DNA from: Kappaphycus alvarezii
Lineage: Eukaryota > Rhodophyta > Florideophyceae > Gigartinales > Solieriaceae
Reading direction: 5' to 3'
DNA length: 64,000 nt
Assembly: GCA_002205965.3 (NCBI GenBank)
Contig: NADL03000478.1
Coordinates: forward strand, 1,699,001 to 1,763,000
Below the pieces are notes generated by a model. That model ran no database searches. It was not told where the DNA came from and saw only the letters and a list, made by a program, of their open reading frames with translations. Positions 23,655-37,627 of this stretch are shown piece after piece; position 1 is the stretch's first letter; every line of letters starts with the position of its first letter. Both the position numbers and the translations under genes were made by a program.

Positions 23655-25467
23655 TTGTTGATGCGCGAGAGCAGTAGGCACCTCTTTATTTACCAGCAGA
23701 ATGTCGAGGATCCCTCGGAATGCCCTGCAGACGTGGTGTGTGGTACTGCTCATGTCGACCTGGAGGAGTGTGAATGGGCTAACCCACGTTGCACAATGGA
23801 AGTCGCGAAAACCGAGCAGGAAATATTTACCGAGAGTGGCGAGCTCCCACAGCGCATTGTTCAGCAGAGCATCTATGATGTATACGTTTCAGATGAGAAC
23901 CTCAACGCTTTCGTGAATGACGACCAGAGGTGGGAGGAGTTGGTTGACGTTGCGAGTACAAACGCGCCGACTCACAAGATATTCCAGAAATGTCTAAAGG
24001 AAAAATAGGCAACCAGAAACGCACCTTAAAAGACCCATTCTTCAAGGCACTATGCTACGAGAAACTGGGTGGTCGACTCCCTGGATACATCGAACAATTT
24101 GAGGATGAAAGGTACTTGGCATGCAAGAAGCTGTTTCGCCGCGATGAATTCGGGAGAGCCGACCTTTCATGTTGGAGGCGAGGAACATTCGAGGAGCTGC
24201 GTTACAATGCGGAGGTGAAAGACGAGTTTACTCGTGACGAACCCACCGACGTTGACTTCCTCTTCAAAAACAACGCGCACGTGCAGCGATGAAGCTTTTC
24301 TTCCGTCATGGTTTCGAGAAGGATAGCCCTATCCTTTTCATTGCAGGGGTTGATTCGTACCTCACAAATGTCATTAGCTCCATCAACCAGGAGCCAAAAA
24401 AGGTCAGTGAGAAGAATATGAAGAAGAAAGGGGACATGATGGACCTCATCCTCCATGCTGTTGAAGAGATTCAGCAGCGAGTAAGCCATGAGATCGAGGT
24501 CACTGCCGCGAATGAGCTCACCAAGTACATGGCGGTGTCTAGGAGTTCTTCGAAGTTCAAAAAGGCTGCTGAGGAACGAGTTTTACGTATCGAAACCCGT
24601 GAGCATACTGTTTTTTGCTTCCTACCGAGCACTGTAATGCACTATGTCGCTTTATCTCCGGATTTCTTCGTCCAGAATATCTGCTCCTGGTTCCGGGCAA
24701 TTGACTGCTACATCGGGAGGGCGAGGAGTTCGTCGTCTTTCTTTGCCCCGATACTTGCCACTGAAGAGATTGATGGGATCCGGACAGTGACGACGATGAA
24801 CAACCGCCTTCCGCGCCCCCTGATGGTATGAGAAAAGGAAAAAGAGCCCTAATAAGACCAGTGATGCTGGGGATGGCGGTGATGATGGAAATAGAACCAC
24901 TGTAAATGGCTATGATGGGGATAGAGGTGCTATGGCGATTGACGGAACTGGGCAGGTTGTAGGGAAGGCGAGGGTTGACAATGCCAAGAAAAGTAGCGCT
25001 TCCGGTAAATTACCCCCCACAGTACTGTCAAGGTTGAGTTCTGAAGATGTGGAACATGGAGACACCCATCTGTAAGCGAAACGTACGCCGTAGTTTAAGA
25101 CGAGCTGTTCTTCAGAGCTAAGATCTTTACAGTCTGGACGAGAGAACGCGAAAGAGATCGTGAAAATGACGGACTTTGATTTGGAGTTGGATGAAGAGAA
25201 GCTTGCTGAGGATTTAGTCGACCTTTTACTTTCTGATTCTATAATGGCGCGTATCGGCAGGTAAAACGGAGCTGTATGGAGAGAAGCTGTGGCTGAAAAG
25301 GCTGCTGAGGTGGTAAGTACGGAGGACGATGGAACTTTCAATCCAATGAAGCTGGCGAACAACGGAACTCCTGCTGAAACCGTCACCGACGGCCTTGATT
25401 TACTTGCGGTGTCTACATCTGAAGTCGGTCGCGGCGTAACAGAGGAACCACCCCTCACACTACAATA
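23655..25467 (+). pseudogene. Unrecognised broken gene (likely transposon-associated)
   Basis: Three overlapping frames (23655-24008, 23990-24292, 24289-24831) hand over to one another with overlaps of 4-19 bp, and coding-like sequence continues to 25075 and, with a TAA at 25262, to 25467. This fits one protein of roughly 550-600 residues with several frameshifts. The middle is rich in charged residues and Tyr/Phe (LKDPFFKALCYEKLGGRLPG) and the C-terminal part is acidic and low-complexity (DDDEQPP, then a Lys/Arg patch, then acidic again). I do not recognise the family. The GC-richer composition and the company of transposon relics suggest an element-borne gene, but this is inference. Confidence 0.45.
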
Positions 25468-26153
25468 GAGTACATCGCGAGAATCTTTGGGCGCTGTTTC
25501 AATAATGCAGAACAAGACGAGTAGGATGCCCACTGCAAGCATCTTTCGCTCAGCTATTGGAAGGTTTGGCGGTGATACGTACAACTCCAGCAGACCATAA
25601 GGTCCTGCGGTGAAGAAGTCATCAAGTCCTGTGGGGGAATTCTCCGTGTGGAACAGCGGCTTGGTCCAGCTTTGGATAAGGTCTCAAGCAGAGCGAATAG
25701 GAAGCCCTGGCTCCTGATTTTGGAAGCACTGTAGGTATGATGTGTACAAATGATGATCACGGCAATTGTGTGGCTCAATAACATTCAGTACAGTAACATA
25801 AGTAAAAAATAATAGCACTGTTCTTGCCACACTGTTGTACAGATTAAATTAAGTGCTCACCTCGCATCACGATACTAGATTCTGATTTTCCAACCCTCGG
25901 CTCGTGTTTTTTATGAAATTAAAATATGGTATGTGCATTACATTTGTTCTCTGCGAACTGTACAGCAACAATATTCATTTGCTAATAATGTGATATGTGC
26001 ATAGAAATTTCAATGTGTGCATAACATTTCCGTGATGTGCTAGTGTTCTATTTCGCCATATATCTCCACACAGTGTAGCTCTTTTCATGTCGATAGAGAA
26101 ATATTCAAACTCGGACAGCGGATAAACCCATTCATATAGAACTCTTCCATAGC
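25468..26153. other. No gene seen; short ATGTGCAT-type repeats
   Basis: AT-rich. From about 25925 to 26035 the words ATGTGCAT, GTGTGCATAAC and GTGCATTAC recur, resembling the repeats around the DUF7869-type relic. An open frame at 25554-25784 on the minus strand has no motif. Confidence 0.4.
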
Positions 26154-27386
26154 TCATGCACCGTCGGAATTACTATCCATCTCACCAGTACTGTAGTTAT
26201 GAATTGGTACAACGTCAGCAATCCCAACAACACTAGATACCGGCCAAAGTCCAAACCACTTTTTTGGAGCTGTCCAGTCCCCAATAGGTCCTCCATCCCG
26301 TGCCCAACGTATCCTGGCGCAGTTCAGGACACTATCTTCTTTCTCATCTGTCCGCACTTGTTCGAAGTAATGGATGAAACTATTGATTCACCATCGTCGT
26401 CACCCCCTTTTCTCTTTCGTCCCCCCTCAACTCTAAGCAGACAGAGAACTTTGCCAAACGAAATATCAAATTCGTAGTCATGTCCACCAGCAGGTCCTTT
26501 GCCGCTCGATGCAGTGCCTGAAACCTTCAGCATCACACAGTCCTGACGCAACTTCTTATTATCGTGAAAGTTATACACAGCGACAACACGGTGCATATAC
26601 CGCTCTTGACTCCTTCTCATTCGATACATCAATTCTCCTGGACTGTTCCTGACTGTGTCAGATCTCACCGGTACTTTCCTTCCAGCAAGAAAATCAGACA
26701 CAATCCGACGTAAGGCAGTTGAGTTTGAGGAAGAGCTCCCAGGCTGACCAAACACATTTTGTAGCTCTCTCTCAAGAATTCGCGGTGCTTCTTTCCAAAT
26801 ATCTCTGGTTAGTCGTAGTACCCCTGCAGGTACTCCTTTATGCCCAAAGCCGAACTTGATCCTTGTTACATTTCACTTCTTTTCTGAATTTACATGCTCC
26901 TATGCACGTCAGAGGTCTCGAACCAGTATTAGATACCCATCCCTGGAAAGTATTAAAATCTCTTCCTGAATAGCCATTGCCTTGCCATGGGTCCCTTTTT
27001 CTGGATTGCATGAAGCAGTTCTGGAGTGACTTTTGACCTTCTTCAACAGAAAAAGTACTTCATTTTGGTCCAACCATCGATCAATTGCATCTCTTTCTTC
27101 AATAATTGCCAGCGTCTCAAACATTACGCTCAATCTTCTTCTCGACGTATTTCTGTACCTCTGTTTGAAGTACACATGCGAGTGTTCGAAAAGGCCTTCA
27201 TCTGCAACCCAGAAAATTCCAAGACGGCAAATGTCCTCCACTATATGCTGCAGCATATGAAACTTCAAAGTTCCCATGCTGTGCTTTTGAAAGTCTGCGA
27301 ACAGCTGTACAGATACTCTTCGGAATCCTAGTAAAACACAGCGGAAATCTTTTTCTCTTCTTCACGAAAGACATCAACGATTTCAC
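26154..27386 (-). pseudogene. Transposase relic, C-terminal half (superfamily uncertain)
   Basis: Minus-strand frames 27277-26909, 26755-26324 and 26357-26154 follow in order. The first reads LKFHMLQHIVEDICRLG, then DEGLFEHSHVYFKQRYRNTSRR. The second holds HRVVAVYNFHDNKKLRQDCVML and FGKVLCLLRVEG. The third ends with RWARDGG, DWTAPKKWFGLWPVSS and a VVPIHNY strand. A K-x-H-x-L-x-H block followed by an E-x-x-H-x-x-x-K and a final beta-rich domain occurs in several eukaryotic transposases of CACTA- or Plavaka-like type. The exact superfamily cannot be fixed by eye. Frame changes make it inactive. Confidence 0.45.
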
Positions 27387-30300
27387 GGAAGCAACCTACT
27401 TGAATAATTCACTCGTAACATGAAGTCCAAATATAGAGAAAAACTGAAAAGACTGGATTTCCTATCCTGACACATCGGCAAATATATCACAAGACGCCCT
27501 GGAAACAGCTCCTTTGTCCAAAGTTTTCTACTCAGCGCTCTTGCCTAAAGCCGATCCTGCATGGTAGCGTCTAACTGCAAGTATCACAGTAACCGTTTCT
27601 TACTCTTGTACACCCTATAAATCCAGGAAAAGCTTGAATTTAAATACTACCTTCCAACTACTGTCAACTCGTCAGGGGCCTGTTACCTCGCAGATAGTAC
27701 CAGATCCGATTTATACTTCGCCACGACCAAAACTGGCGCGGTAAACAAAACACCATTAACACGTCCCACTCTCCAAAAGCTCCGCACGTTTAGGGTTAAA
27801 AAAGCGGTAAATGTGTAGACTATGGTCTAAGCAGCAAACTCGAAAAGCTGAAACTGTACAGTATGCGCTCTAGATATTTCTTGTCTGCCAAAACTTCATT
27901 CAGATATACACTATAGTATTTCCACGTGATCATATCCAGAACTTCAAGCTTTTTCTATGGTTTATTCAATCATGGCGAGATCAAGGGACCTGTTAGGCTA
28001 TTAAACGTCCGCAAGGAACGTCGAGAGCAAACCAGTCATTTTTAAAGTAATAACCCGTATTATTGACTAGATAATAGAATAAACAACGTAGCCAAACTAC
28101 TTTCGGCCCTAAGAATAAAATTTAAGGAAACAAAATTTACCTTACTCATCCTCACAGCCTCACATTCGAAACAATTGTTGCTCCGCTGCACAGAGGGTCT
28201 TGTTACTTTATTCAAACAATTTTTTTATTTGATCATTGCAGTTTTGCCACATTCATGCAGCATTGACATTGTACTGTAGTTTTACCCGAAGAGATAGTTA
28301 GAATTGAAGATCCAACAACGTTCGGTGGGTTCAAATCGAGAAATTCTCGACCAATGAAAAGTTTTTGACGTCATAGGAGCTGCAAAGGCTATAAAGTCAA
28401 ACGCTTTGTGCCTAATAGCCGTGCTTGCTTCGGTATTTTGAGAGATTCTTTTGACGTCCCTTATGGTCCCCCATTCAATGGCAACTAAGTTAGTCGGACC
28501 CTCTTTACATTAAGATATCGCATGACAGCCACAATATCTTTCATATTTAAACTCCGACAAACTTCCCCGCATATATGAGTTGAGAAATTAAATCGAAAAC
28601 TGGGTAAAGTGTGTTTCAGTTTAATTTTGAAATACATCTTCGTTGATCCCAAATTTCACCCTGAAGATGAATCCTTATATAATCCATTACAAAACGTTTC
28701 TGAATAAATTTTCCTGTACGTTGATGTACTCAGTGCAAGTTTTTCATCCTTAAAATAGCTGCGTAACGCACCTCCATACTCTCACCATCAACTTGCGATA
28801 TTTTCGAGTGTGCTGCCGTGCTATCCCGGTAAAATTTAAATTCAACGCAGTTATTTAAAAGCACAGCTACGGGCTTATGTTTTGGAGTACACTTATGTCT
28901 ATATTAAAATACAATTTCCCGTTTAAAGGTACGAAGGTAAACCAAAATCATTGTAAACATAACAAAGCACAATTTTTTTGGAGGAAAAAAAGTTTCCGAG
29001 GGAGAAAAAAGTCCATAATTTGTTAACCTTTACACAAGCAGGCGATTTATCTTCATTTCCACATAGTGCTGCAGCATATTAATCTTCAAATATCAGTAAG
29101 AAGACTTTCTACTGCGCGATTGCGCTCCACAAAACTCTTTCCATATTTCTCCTTTGCATTATTGCTTTTTCTATGCCTGCCTCTGCAGTTTCATACAGTT
29201 TTTTTCAAGTATCGCTAATAGCCATTTCCATTTTCACCAGTCATAGGGTTCTATTTAACATCTATAAGGGCAATATTGAGGTTCAAATGAAAATTTTTAT
29301 CGTAAAGACTCTCTTACTAACGACACTTACCATCAACCATTGTCCAAAACGAGCACTGCGTCCAGAAATAATCCTCTACGATCATACCATCTGATTTCTT
29401 TGTTTCTTTCTGTTTTTCTAAGTCAAATTAAATTACTACGCCCGAATAATTTTTCTTCGGACGTTAACCTCTTGGTTCTGCTTCAGTTTCTGAATACCCC
29501 TTATCCAAGAGCACTCCCTAACACTCAGGGTGCCACTTCGTCACATCGAAAATTCCGGTAACAAAATTCCGGCAACAGTCTTGCGCCCCTGTCATTTTTA
29601 TTGCATCAAGATGAAAACTGATCCTATCTCGCATTACTTCAATGTCAGTGAAGTACTAGGAGAATTTCTTACTCGCATGTATGGAAACACCGTACAGTAA
29701 AACCAAGACCTTCTACGTGAAAAATCCAAATTATGCTTACCAGAGAAGCACTTGTCTACTTCCTTAAGGGTCTCAAACGAATTAAAATTATGTTGAAAAG
29801 TGACTCCAAATCATATAGGCAGACTCTGTATATCTTCAATAACGATTTTCTTCCAATAACGTTTGAATTTTGTACTTACCATAATCAAAATTTTATAATT
29901 GCTGACTCCAAATCCAGCCAATATTATAATAATATGTCAAAACCTTTTCTCGAAAGTCGAAATCTTGTATACAAGCAAGCAGGCCATTATACCCTATTTA
30001 CTCCGTGCTCTTACACTTAATTGGTCAAAATACAAGTCCTTTGGTTGTATGAGTGACTAAAAATCGCGTATAGCATTGTAACTAAGGTATACTTAATTCT
30101 GGCATGATTATAAAATTAGTTAAGAAAGTTGAAATTGAAATGTGTCATGTACAAAATAGCCAGATGGCTCTCTTCTATGCAGAATGTGTCAATTATTGGA
30201 CATAGGGAATTTGGTAGATCTATGTCCCAATCCGATACTGAGGGCAATTTCCATATTATTCCAGATCTTGACGACATTGTACAGCATGTGCTGCGAGTGT

Positions 30301-33300
30301 GGAGTGCACAGCCTTTGCGTTTAGTTTATAACTCTTCTGTTTGTTGTTTTTACTGGAGTTTTGCCTTTTCTTTCAAGCGCTACTACAATATTACCGTAGT
30401 AGTTGGGACAGGATGTACTTCCCATGGCCTGAAGCGCGACTTTAATTACTTTAACCATGTACTTAGCATTTCATTTTATTATTTACAAAATTTCCGAAGA
30501 TTTTTGTTCGTACAGTGGAGCTACACACCGACTCCTTTGAGCGAGTTCCGAGCCATAACATTCTGAAGAAATCATCCAGGGTGATCTATAATACCTAATC
30601 AAGCAGTTCATAAGTGTAGTGCTATCAAAAAATCCTAGTTACAACCCCTAGCTCCACCGTACTAGTCAGAATTTCTTTCCTCCGCTGTTCAGATTTGACA
30701 CTTTTCCGTTTTACCCTCTTGTTACTTCCTGTAGTAGTATTTGATTACGTTTTTCCGCATTTACCCACCTCTTTCACCCCTTTTCAATTTCATTCCTGGC
30801 TTCCTCTCTAGAGAAATTCCTGGAAGACTACAGGACATGTTTATATCGTGAAAAAAGCTACCTAAAATAGCATTTCCACGCTAGCAATTTATACCTTCGA
30901 GTAAATATTACCACAGTTTTGTCATATTTAAGAACAATAATATTGACGGCAGATTTGTACTGATTCTAGAGGAGGATTTCAATTGCTAATAGGTATATTA
31001 TTTCGATGTTTTATTCATCAATATGGGCGCAATGTTCGCCCAACTGAACAACTAAAGTTTGCGAGGACTAGGAGCCTTATTATAGTTCCGCCGTAATAGT
31101 AAACTGCTTTCATCATCCCTACTCTACGACCTTTTTACTGGTTACTGGCCAGAGACTTCTCTCTCTCTCTAAACATTTCTACCTCATGAAATGATTTTTT
31201 AAATACTATATCTACTTTACAGAACACTATATCCTTCATCTGGGAACGTAGTACTGCTCTCAGGCTTCTAGAGACTTTTTCGAGAGACAATGCAAAAAAA
31301 TTCTAAATCTTAATAATTTTCAAACTGAAGGTGAGTTCAACAATGTGGGTTTTTCATTCCATTTTTTGTTCGATTTTCCGGGGTTTTTCTAATTGAAAAA
31401 GAGCCAGGAAACCCCTTTCAGCTGCATTTTTAGACTGGGTTGAAGTTTGATATTCTTTGCGGTCTCGTGCATAAAATTCATTACAAATTTTATTTTTAAA
31501 TTTTCCAGAGATAAATTGGCCAACTGAAAAGATATATAATGTATACTATCTATAATATAATATAAATTACCGGTAACAACGTTTTTAGTGACTGAAAAGT
31601 TACGGAAAGAAGCAAAGAAACAGCAGAAGAGGTGAACTTGCATTCTTACAATTTTACTATGCTAAGTATGATAGCTGTATAGCTTGTTAAGTAGCGTTCA
31701 GATTCCTCTTCGGCTTCGAAACCGTTAAAATTACATTATGTTTTTGTTGCATTTATTCAAAAAATGCATGTGATGGTGCCTTCGGAATTTTCAAGAGGAA
31801 GTTCTGAAATACTGGGGAACTGATGCCTGCCAATTTTGTTGGTGCCATAGATGAATTTTTATCCAATACAAGCTACAAGCCGTCTTTTTTTGTAGAGTGG
31901 AGAAACTGAAGTGAATAATTTACGCATTCTTTTGGTATACCTTCTGCGTTCATGACTATAGTGCTTTACATGTCTATTACCATGATGTATGGACTGGGGA
32001 ATGTTTTCGTTAAGGATTTGACGACCTCTGAAATGTCTTCTGCTTTTACAATTATGACACGAGGGGTTACTCTAGAATTAATGTTACGGTGCTTGGATAC
32101 TAAAAGTCATTACCAGGTGCATAACATTCGTCTACTTTACCTCTTAACATTGATCCATTTGTTCATGAATGCTTGGGAAATTATTACATGTCAGTGAACT
32201 TCTAAAATACATGGTATAATCATGAAGCCGCCATGTATGACGCATACTTTGCAATTGGCTCAGAGGCTCTGTAGAATTCAATTCACACGCGATAGAGTTA
32301 AAAACATGGGACTCTGGGAGATATGTGCTTATCTATAGTTGAATACGTCCACTAAGGAAATAACAAAGTGCATTAGAGGAAATGGGCATTGCAATACAAT
32401 AGTTATTTGACAGAGGAAATTTGATTCTTATAATTTTTAGTCATAACTTTCATGTCTATGAGAGGTCAGAGAGAACTCTTGGTTTTGAAGCATGCCCACA
32501 TCTGGGTATTATATTTGCACATGAATTGCAACAGAGCTCGACTTGAGTCTTGGTAAGTAATCTGTCATGGAAATTAAAGCATTATGATAGATTACTCTCG
32601 AAAACGAGAGGGTTCGCGCAATGCGCGCAAAGCTTTTTTCTTTCTTTCTTTTGTTGTATTTATAAAGAATCTTCCCTGTAATTTGCATGTTTTTGAAGTA
32701 AATTTCCAAATTGTGCAAATGTATTTCGCTGTCTTAATCTTTTCATATTTACACTTAACTTATCCCGATATCTGAAATATTTGTACGTAATGGAATTCAT
32801 TAACATCCTTGCCGTATATCCTGCAATTTTATTGGTATATGAAAAGTTCATCCCGTTATATTTCGATATTTCAGGCGTTGTATGGAGTTAATTCGTTGAA
32901 ATGAAGGAAAAAACTTGTAATTCATATCTAATCTAATCCTCAAACGTTTATCAATCAGCAATTTCTTTGCTTCTGATCTTCAAGCATTCTTCAGACAGTT
33001 CGACTAGAAAGAAATCCAAATTGCAGATGAAACACAGCGGCCTTCATGTATTTGTTCTTCCTTCTTGAAGGCTCCACCTTAACAATCAATATCGATGTGC
33101 GCCTATCTCCAGCCATTCCACAATATTTAAATCCAATTTTCAGCGTCCGACAGTCATATTTCTCTATATTTTGTGGAAACTCTGTCATTTTTGGTTCCTC
33201 ATGAAAAATTATAGTCATTCATTGAAGAAAGTTATTTTCATTCACTGTGGTGACTTTTTGAGACTCTAAACTATTAAACTACAAACCCGAATTCTGGAGT

Positions 33301-35000
33301 AGCAATAAATGATTTGAATATAGTTATTGAGGGTACTGTTAAATTTAATGAAACTTCCGCAGAATTCTTCTTGGTAGTTTCCAGTGATCTACTTTATTTG
33401 AGAATAAATAAATGGAGAGGCTCTTGGAAAAATAGATGGACCTAGTAGCAGGGTATGGTTTTGAGATCGAGTGCCAATTTGGTTCCAATAACTGCACAAA
33501 TACTCCCTTTCTAATTAGTAACTGTAAAATAACGAAGATATGATGCCAAGTGTATACAGAGGTGGCTCTTATGTCAATTTAATGCGCAAAACACAAAAAT
33601 TATTGTTTAAACCCGCAAATTTTTGTACTAAATGACAAACGTGGAGGTAAATAGGGCTCTTTACACAAATAAGAACAGAAGTGAAGCTATTTATATCATT
33701 TCGGAGATTTTACGCTCCGAAATGAACCTTTTTTCTCGTTGGAAAAGGATTGACTTTTCTGCCTCTTGGAAAGCGTGATGATATCATAGTTGAGATGCAT
33801 GTTCTAAAAGTATTTTGGGAAGAACCAATTGTAGTTACCATGAGTGTACCGCGATGATACTTAGTACGTTGATTCGTTCAAATTTTCTCCATACAACAAC
33901 GTTTTTCAGCCAACCAAATGAGCCTTCGAGCTCTTTCTTCAAATGGCTGTTTGAACCTTCTCATATCTAATTAGATGAGTCCCCAAGGTCACAGGGAATA
34001 AGCAAGTATTTTTTGGTTGCTGTGTAGCATATGACTTATTCATCAATTGATTGGGCCAAATAAAGCCCCACGTCCAACATCGCGGTAAGTTCCATGAAGG
34101 AAGAAGTGATCTTTTAATTCTAGTTGCCAAAAAGATCGTCCTTAACAAGGAGATGGCATCTGCGGGAAATTCGGCTCCGTATTTCTTTTATAAAGAGATC
34201 TGAATGGAGAGCTTTTCTACACTACGATCTGATGGCGAGTTAGAGGTAGAAAGGATGGTCGAAACGGTGAATCATTCCATCAAGAGACCACTCGTGCCAG
34301 ATTATTGGTTGTAAGCAGGGGTTCTACCGAAATTTCTGTACTCCTATCGTAGATACGACCAAGATGCTGCTTTTTTCATCCTGGATGATTTAATGTGTTA
34401 AACTGGGGATTTTTGCTAACGAAACAGTAGCACTGCTCAGAAACGCAAGCCCTGGAGACCTTTTTAGATAGATATTGGTAGAGTAATTATGCCGCGCTCT
34501 GGTGTAAGAGAGTTCTCTAACTACTCTATTTCAAGCGATAAAAGCAACTGTAGGTACTTGGGAGGAAGTATCCGAAGCAGGGCGAGCGGGTAAAAACGGT
34601 TTTAACGGTACGCCAAAGAACTAATTTTTAGGCCAAAATTTGCGTTAAGTTACAACTTACATTTCTTATTGACATAAGAATTATTATCGTGCTGTAGGTT
34701 ACAGTATAATCAAGATAGGTAGGACGAGGTTACCAGAGTAAAAAGGAAAAAAAGGAACATTGAGGATCAGTTGTCAATTAGCCAGTTCAAAAGCATCACA
34801 TTACGTTCATCCTTAAGCTTAACGCATCTTCCAAGGCCTTTTTTACGCTATCCAAAAAGATATACGAATGGGAAGATGAAACATACTGATAAGCATGAAT
34901 CTGCCTGCGAACGATAGTTACTGGCTTTCATTTCAATTATACAACATCTAAATTACCTACTGTCCGGCCATTAACTTGAAATGAAAACCATAGAACTTTC
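27387..35000. other. AT-rich, gene-free stretch
   Basis: No supportable gene. Open frames are few and short (for example 29733-30020, 30129-30566, 31952-32197) and carry no motif. Composition is visibly more AT-rich than the host-gene islands. A small palindrome (TCGAGAA-A-TTCTCGA) sits at 28336-28350. By analogy with 37.6-42.5 kb, this is probably transposon sequence too decayed to read. Confidence 0.5.
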
Positions 35001-35310
35001 GCTTAGTACTTCGCTGGCTAGGAATTAAGTACTTGGGAAGCTGACCCATCGGTTTCACTTCCCAGCGGAGAATAATTATTTCATTTGCCATCCCCATGAA
35101 ATGATGAATATTTTCACCCGCGTGCTTTATAGGTTGGATATATGAGTGCAAAAGGCAGCAAAATATGGTGATAGAGATTTATGGCTCTTCATATTGTCCT
35201 AGGATGCAAGACGAAGCGACGAACTGGAGCTGTGTTATACTCGGTTCCGCTATCTATTTTACATATAGGTGTCCCACGATCCGCCCCAGAAGCGGTAGCA
35301 GGCCATTAGC

Positions 35311-36400
35311 TCAGTCAGGAGCTTTTCGCTTTGGAACAAGTGTCCCTCCGGATGTACTGAAAGGCGCTTCGGTATATTCGCTAATATTTGAAAGCAGCCG
35401 TAAATAAAAAGCCTTTTTCAAGATAATTTGGTTCAATTTGTTGTTCACATGACCTTCAAATCCGTATTTAACTACTTCAGGCGGAGCAGCATCATCCCAA
35501 CTGGTCACTTTTACATCTTTCTCTGGCATTTAATTGGAAAATGAGATCAGTTCCGTTATATTTATCAATTTTGGGAGAACCATTCGAGAAGATGTTCCCG
35601 AAGTTTCTCTCTCGACTTCAAAGTTCCGCTAACCACATCTACGAAATGTTATCGCTACATACTGTTTTGTTCTGATACTTTAACTGCAGAACCAATATTC
35701 ACCCGAGCAGATGTATCAAAGGGAACGACTGTCGTATAGTTAATTAAAGAGAAGATCATTCGCACCTTTCTAGCATATAAAAGAAGCTTCTGCAAAGCCA
35801 GTGCGATCATTTTCTCATGGATCAACATAAAATTCTGTGATATACCTTTAAAAAGTACGTTACTATGTCCAGTGCGAAGGTTAAGAGCATTTTGTGTACG
35901 CTGAAGTGAGAAATCGGAAACTATTCTGTGACGGGACTTATCAGGCACGGGCCTTCGAAGGTGCAAGTTTGGACACCGCCGTCAGCGGAGACCAGTGGAC
36001 ACCGCCGTCAGCGGAGAGCTCTCATTGTAGCTCTGCTTTAGCCTCTCAACTGTATCAAGCTCCAGTTTCAAGGTACATACATTTGTAGTCCATATCGAGG
36101 ATGATTCCAAACCTGACCGCATCGGCTAAAAGACCTTGTTGATTCTTTCAACCAGCAATTCGTAAGTAAATCTTAACTGAACTCCTAAAAAGAACGAAGA
36201 AAATATTTTTCGAGGGGAACGTATACCGCTTTTGTTATTATTGATAACATCCAACGGCATAATAGCTGTTCATGATGATTTGTTACTCCCAATTGAAATT
36301 TAAATTCGGGACGTGTTAAGGAATGGGGACTGTCCATATCGACTTTATTCCACCCTTTGGACTCTTGCATCAAGCACAAAACTCTAATATACGTCTTAAA
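35311..36400 (-). mobile_element. Possible old Copia fragment, minus strand
   Basis: The frame 35966-35655 has a helix-rich stretch ending FDTSARVNIGSAVKVSEQN. This resembles the end of the integrase of the young Copia (MKQINIGDEVLVYRE, near 48335-48380), preceded in both by a charged helix with E-K-x-x-A. The frame 35529-35311 could be the following RT-leading region. The similarity is weak and judged only by eye. An alternative is chance in AT-rich DNA. Confidence 0.3.
35970..36020 (+). repeat. 26-bp GC-rich tandem duplication
   Basis: TGGACACCGCCGTCAGCGGA occurs at 35970 and again at 35996, followed by AGA in each copy. It is strikingly GC-rich inside an AT-rich region. Confidence 0.85.
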
Positions 36401-37627
36401 AGGGATAAACTATTGGTAGCTGCGATGAAATATCCTGAAAGATAAACGGATGGGGCCAAAGCATGCCACCCCATGGTGCAGAGCACTATCACGTGAGAAG
36501 TCGCAACGTTCTACAAACGTGAGAATGCCAAATTTAGTTCATCTCAGCTTGTTTATTAGAGGCCTAGATTTTTAAATGACCTATCCCGCTATTTTATAAA
36601 GACTCAAAGTCTTCGTCTTCGAAGACAAAATAGCATAGTTCAAGCCTGTTTATGGCTTTTATGTGCAATATCTGCCTGAATTGATGGTAAATTGGCCAAA
36701 ATGGTTTGAGAAGAGCTTCTGTAAATTTCTTCTGGACCGTTTGTAAGCTTCACCATCTTCAATGGTGAATATGATATCCCCATCTTCAGAAGAACTAAGT
36801 CTTTTGACGCCATTGTGTCCACAAAACGGCCAGTGTGCTACTCCGAGGCCTCTTCCTGTCGCTTCGAGAATTAAAAAATCTCCCTAGTTAACCCCAATCA
36901 CCCTGATGCCTAATAATACAATTCACTTCCATCCCGGTTGATGATTTTCTTCTCTCCATTAGGGTAAGGAGAGCATCTAAAGTTGACCTTTTTCATTGTA
37001 ATATTTCCATGATTGCGCAACCACTTTTTTCGTTCTTGTCGTCTTCAGTAAGTCGCAGCAATTATTCAAATTTCATAATGGAGAAATCCATACCGATGGT
37101 TGTGGGGATTTTCTGGGGGCCGTTGAATTCACTCCTATGAGAGTGGGACTTTTTTAACACATAAGAGCGACGAAGGACGTTATCATCCATATGGAGCATT
37201 ATTTCGACCAATTCATGGTCTATTATGGCTTTGTAGTTGCGTATACTAATTTTCGTGCATAAGAGGCCCATAGAGGCAGCAGATATAGTTGGAAGACGTC
37301 GATGAGTTGTGCTGTAGGACTTCTGTTGTGTATTCATATCGGCGTGAGGCTTGAAATACTGGAACTGATGCAATTGACACGTTCCTTATAGAATTATTTA
37401 AAATCCATAAAAATAGCATTATCTGATATTCAGTCACTGTACCCAGGAGAACCCAGGAGGAGATACAAAATGGGATGAATGCCATTGTTATCCAACAATT
37501 ACTAATCAGTACGCTGTTACCGTGGTCCCAACTCTTCAAGCAAAGCAGTGCTGTGACAGTACAACTTTTTTTATATCTAAGCATAAATTCCTGAATCTCT
37601 ACAGATTTTTGGATATCTATTGAGTAC

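Noticed and set aside
30129..30566. 145-codon frame in the AT-rich stretch
   Set aside because: Phe/Tyr/Ser-rich translation expected from AT-rich DNA, no motif, and no neighbour to support it.
35300..35345. tRNA-like stretch (CCATTAGCTCAGTCAGGAGC)
   Set aside because: It resembles a tRNA D-arm, but no T-arm (GTTCGAATC type) or matching acceptor stem follows at the right distance.
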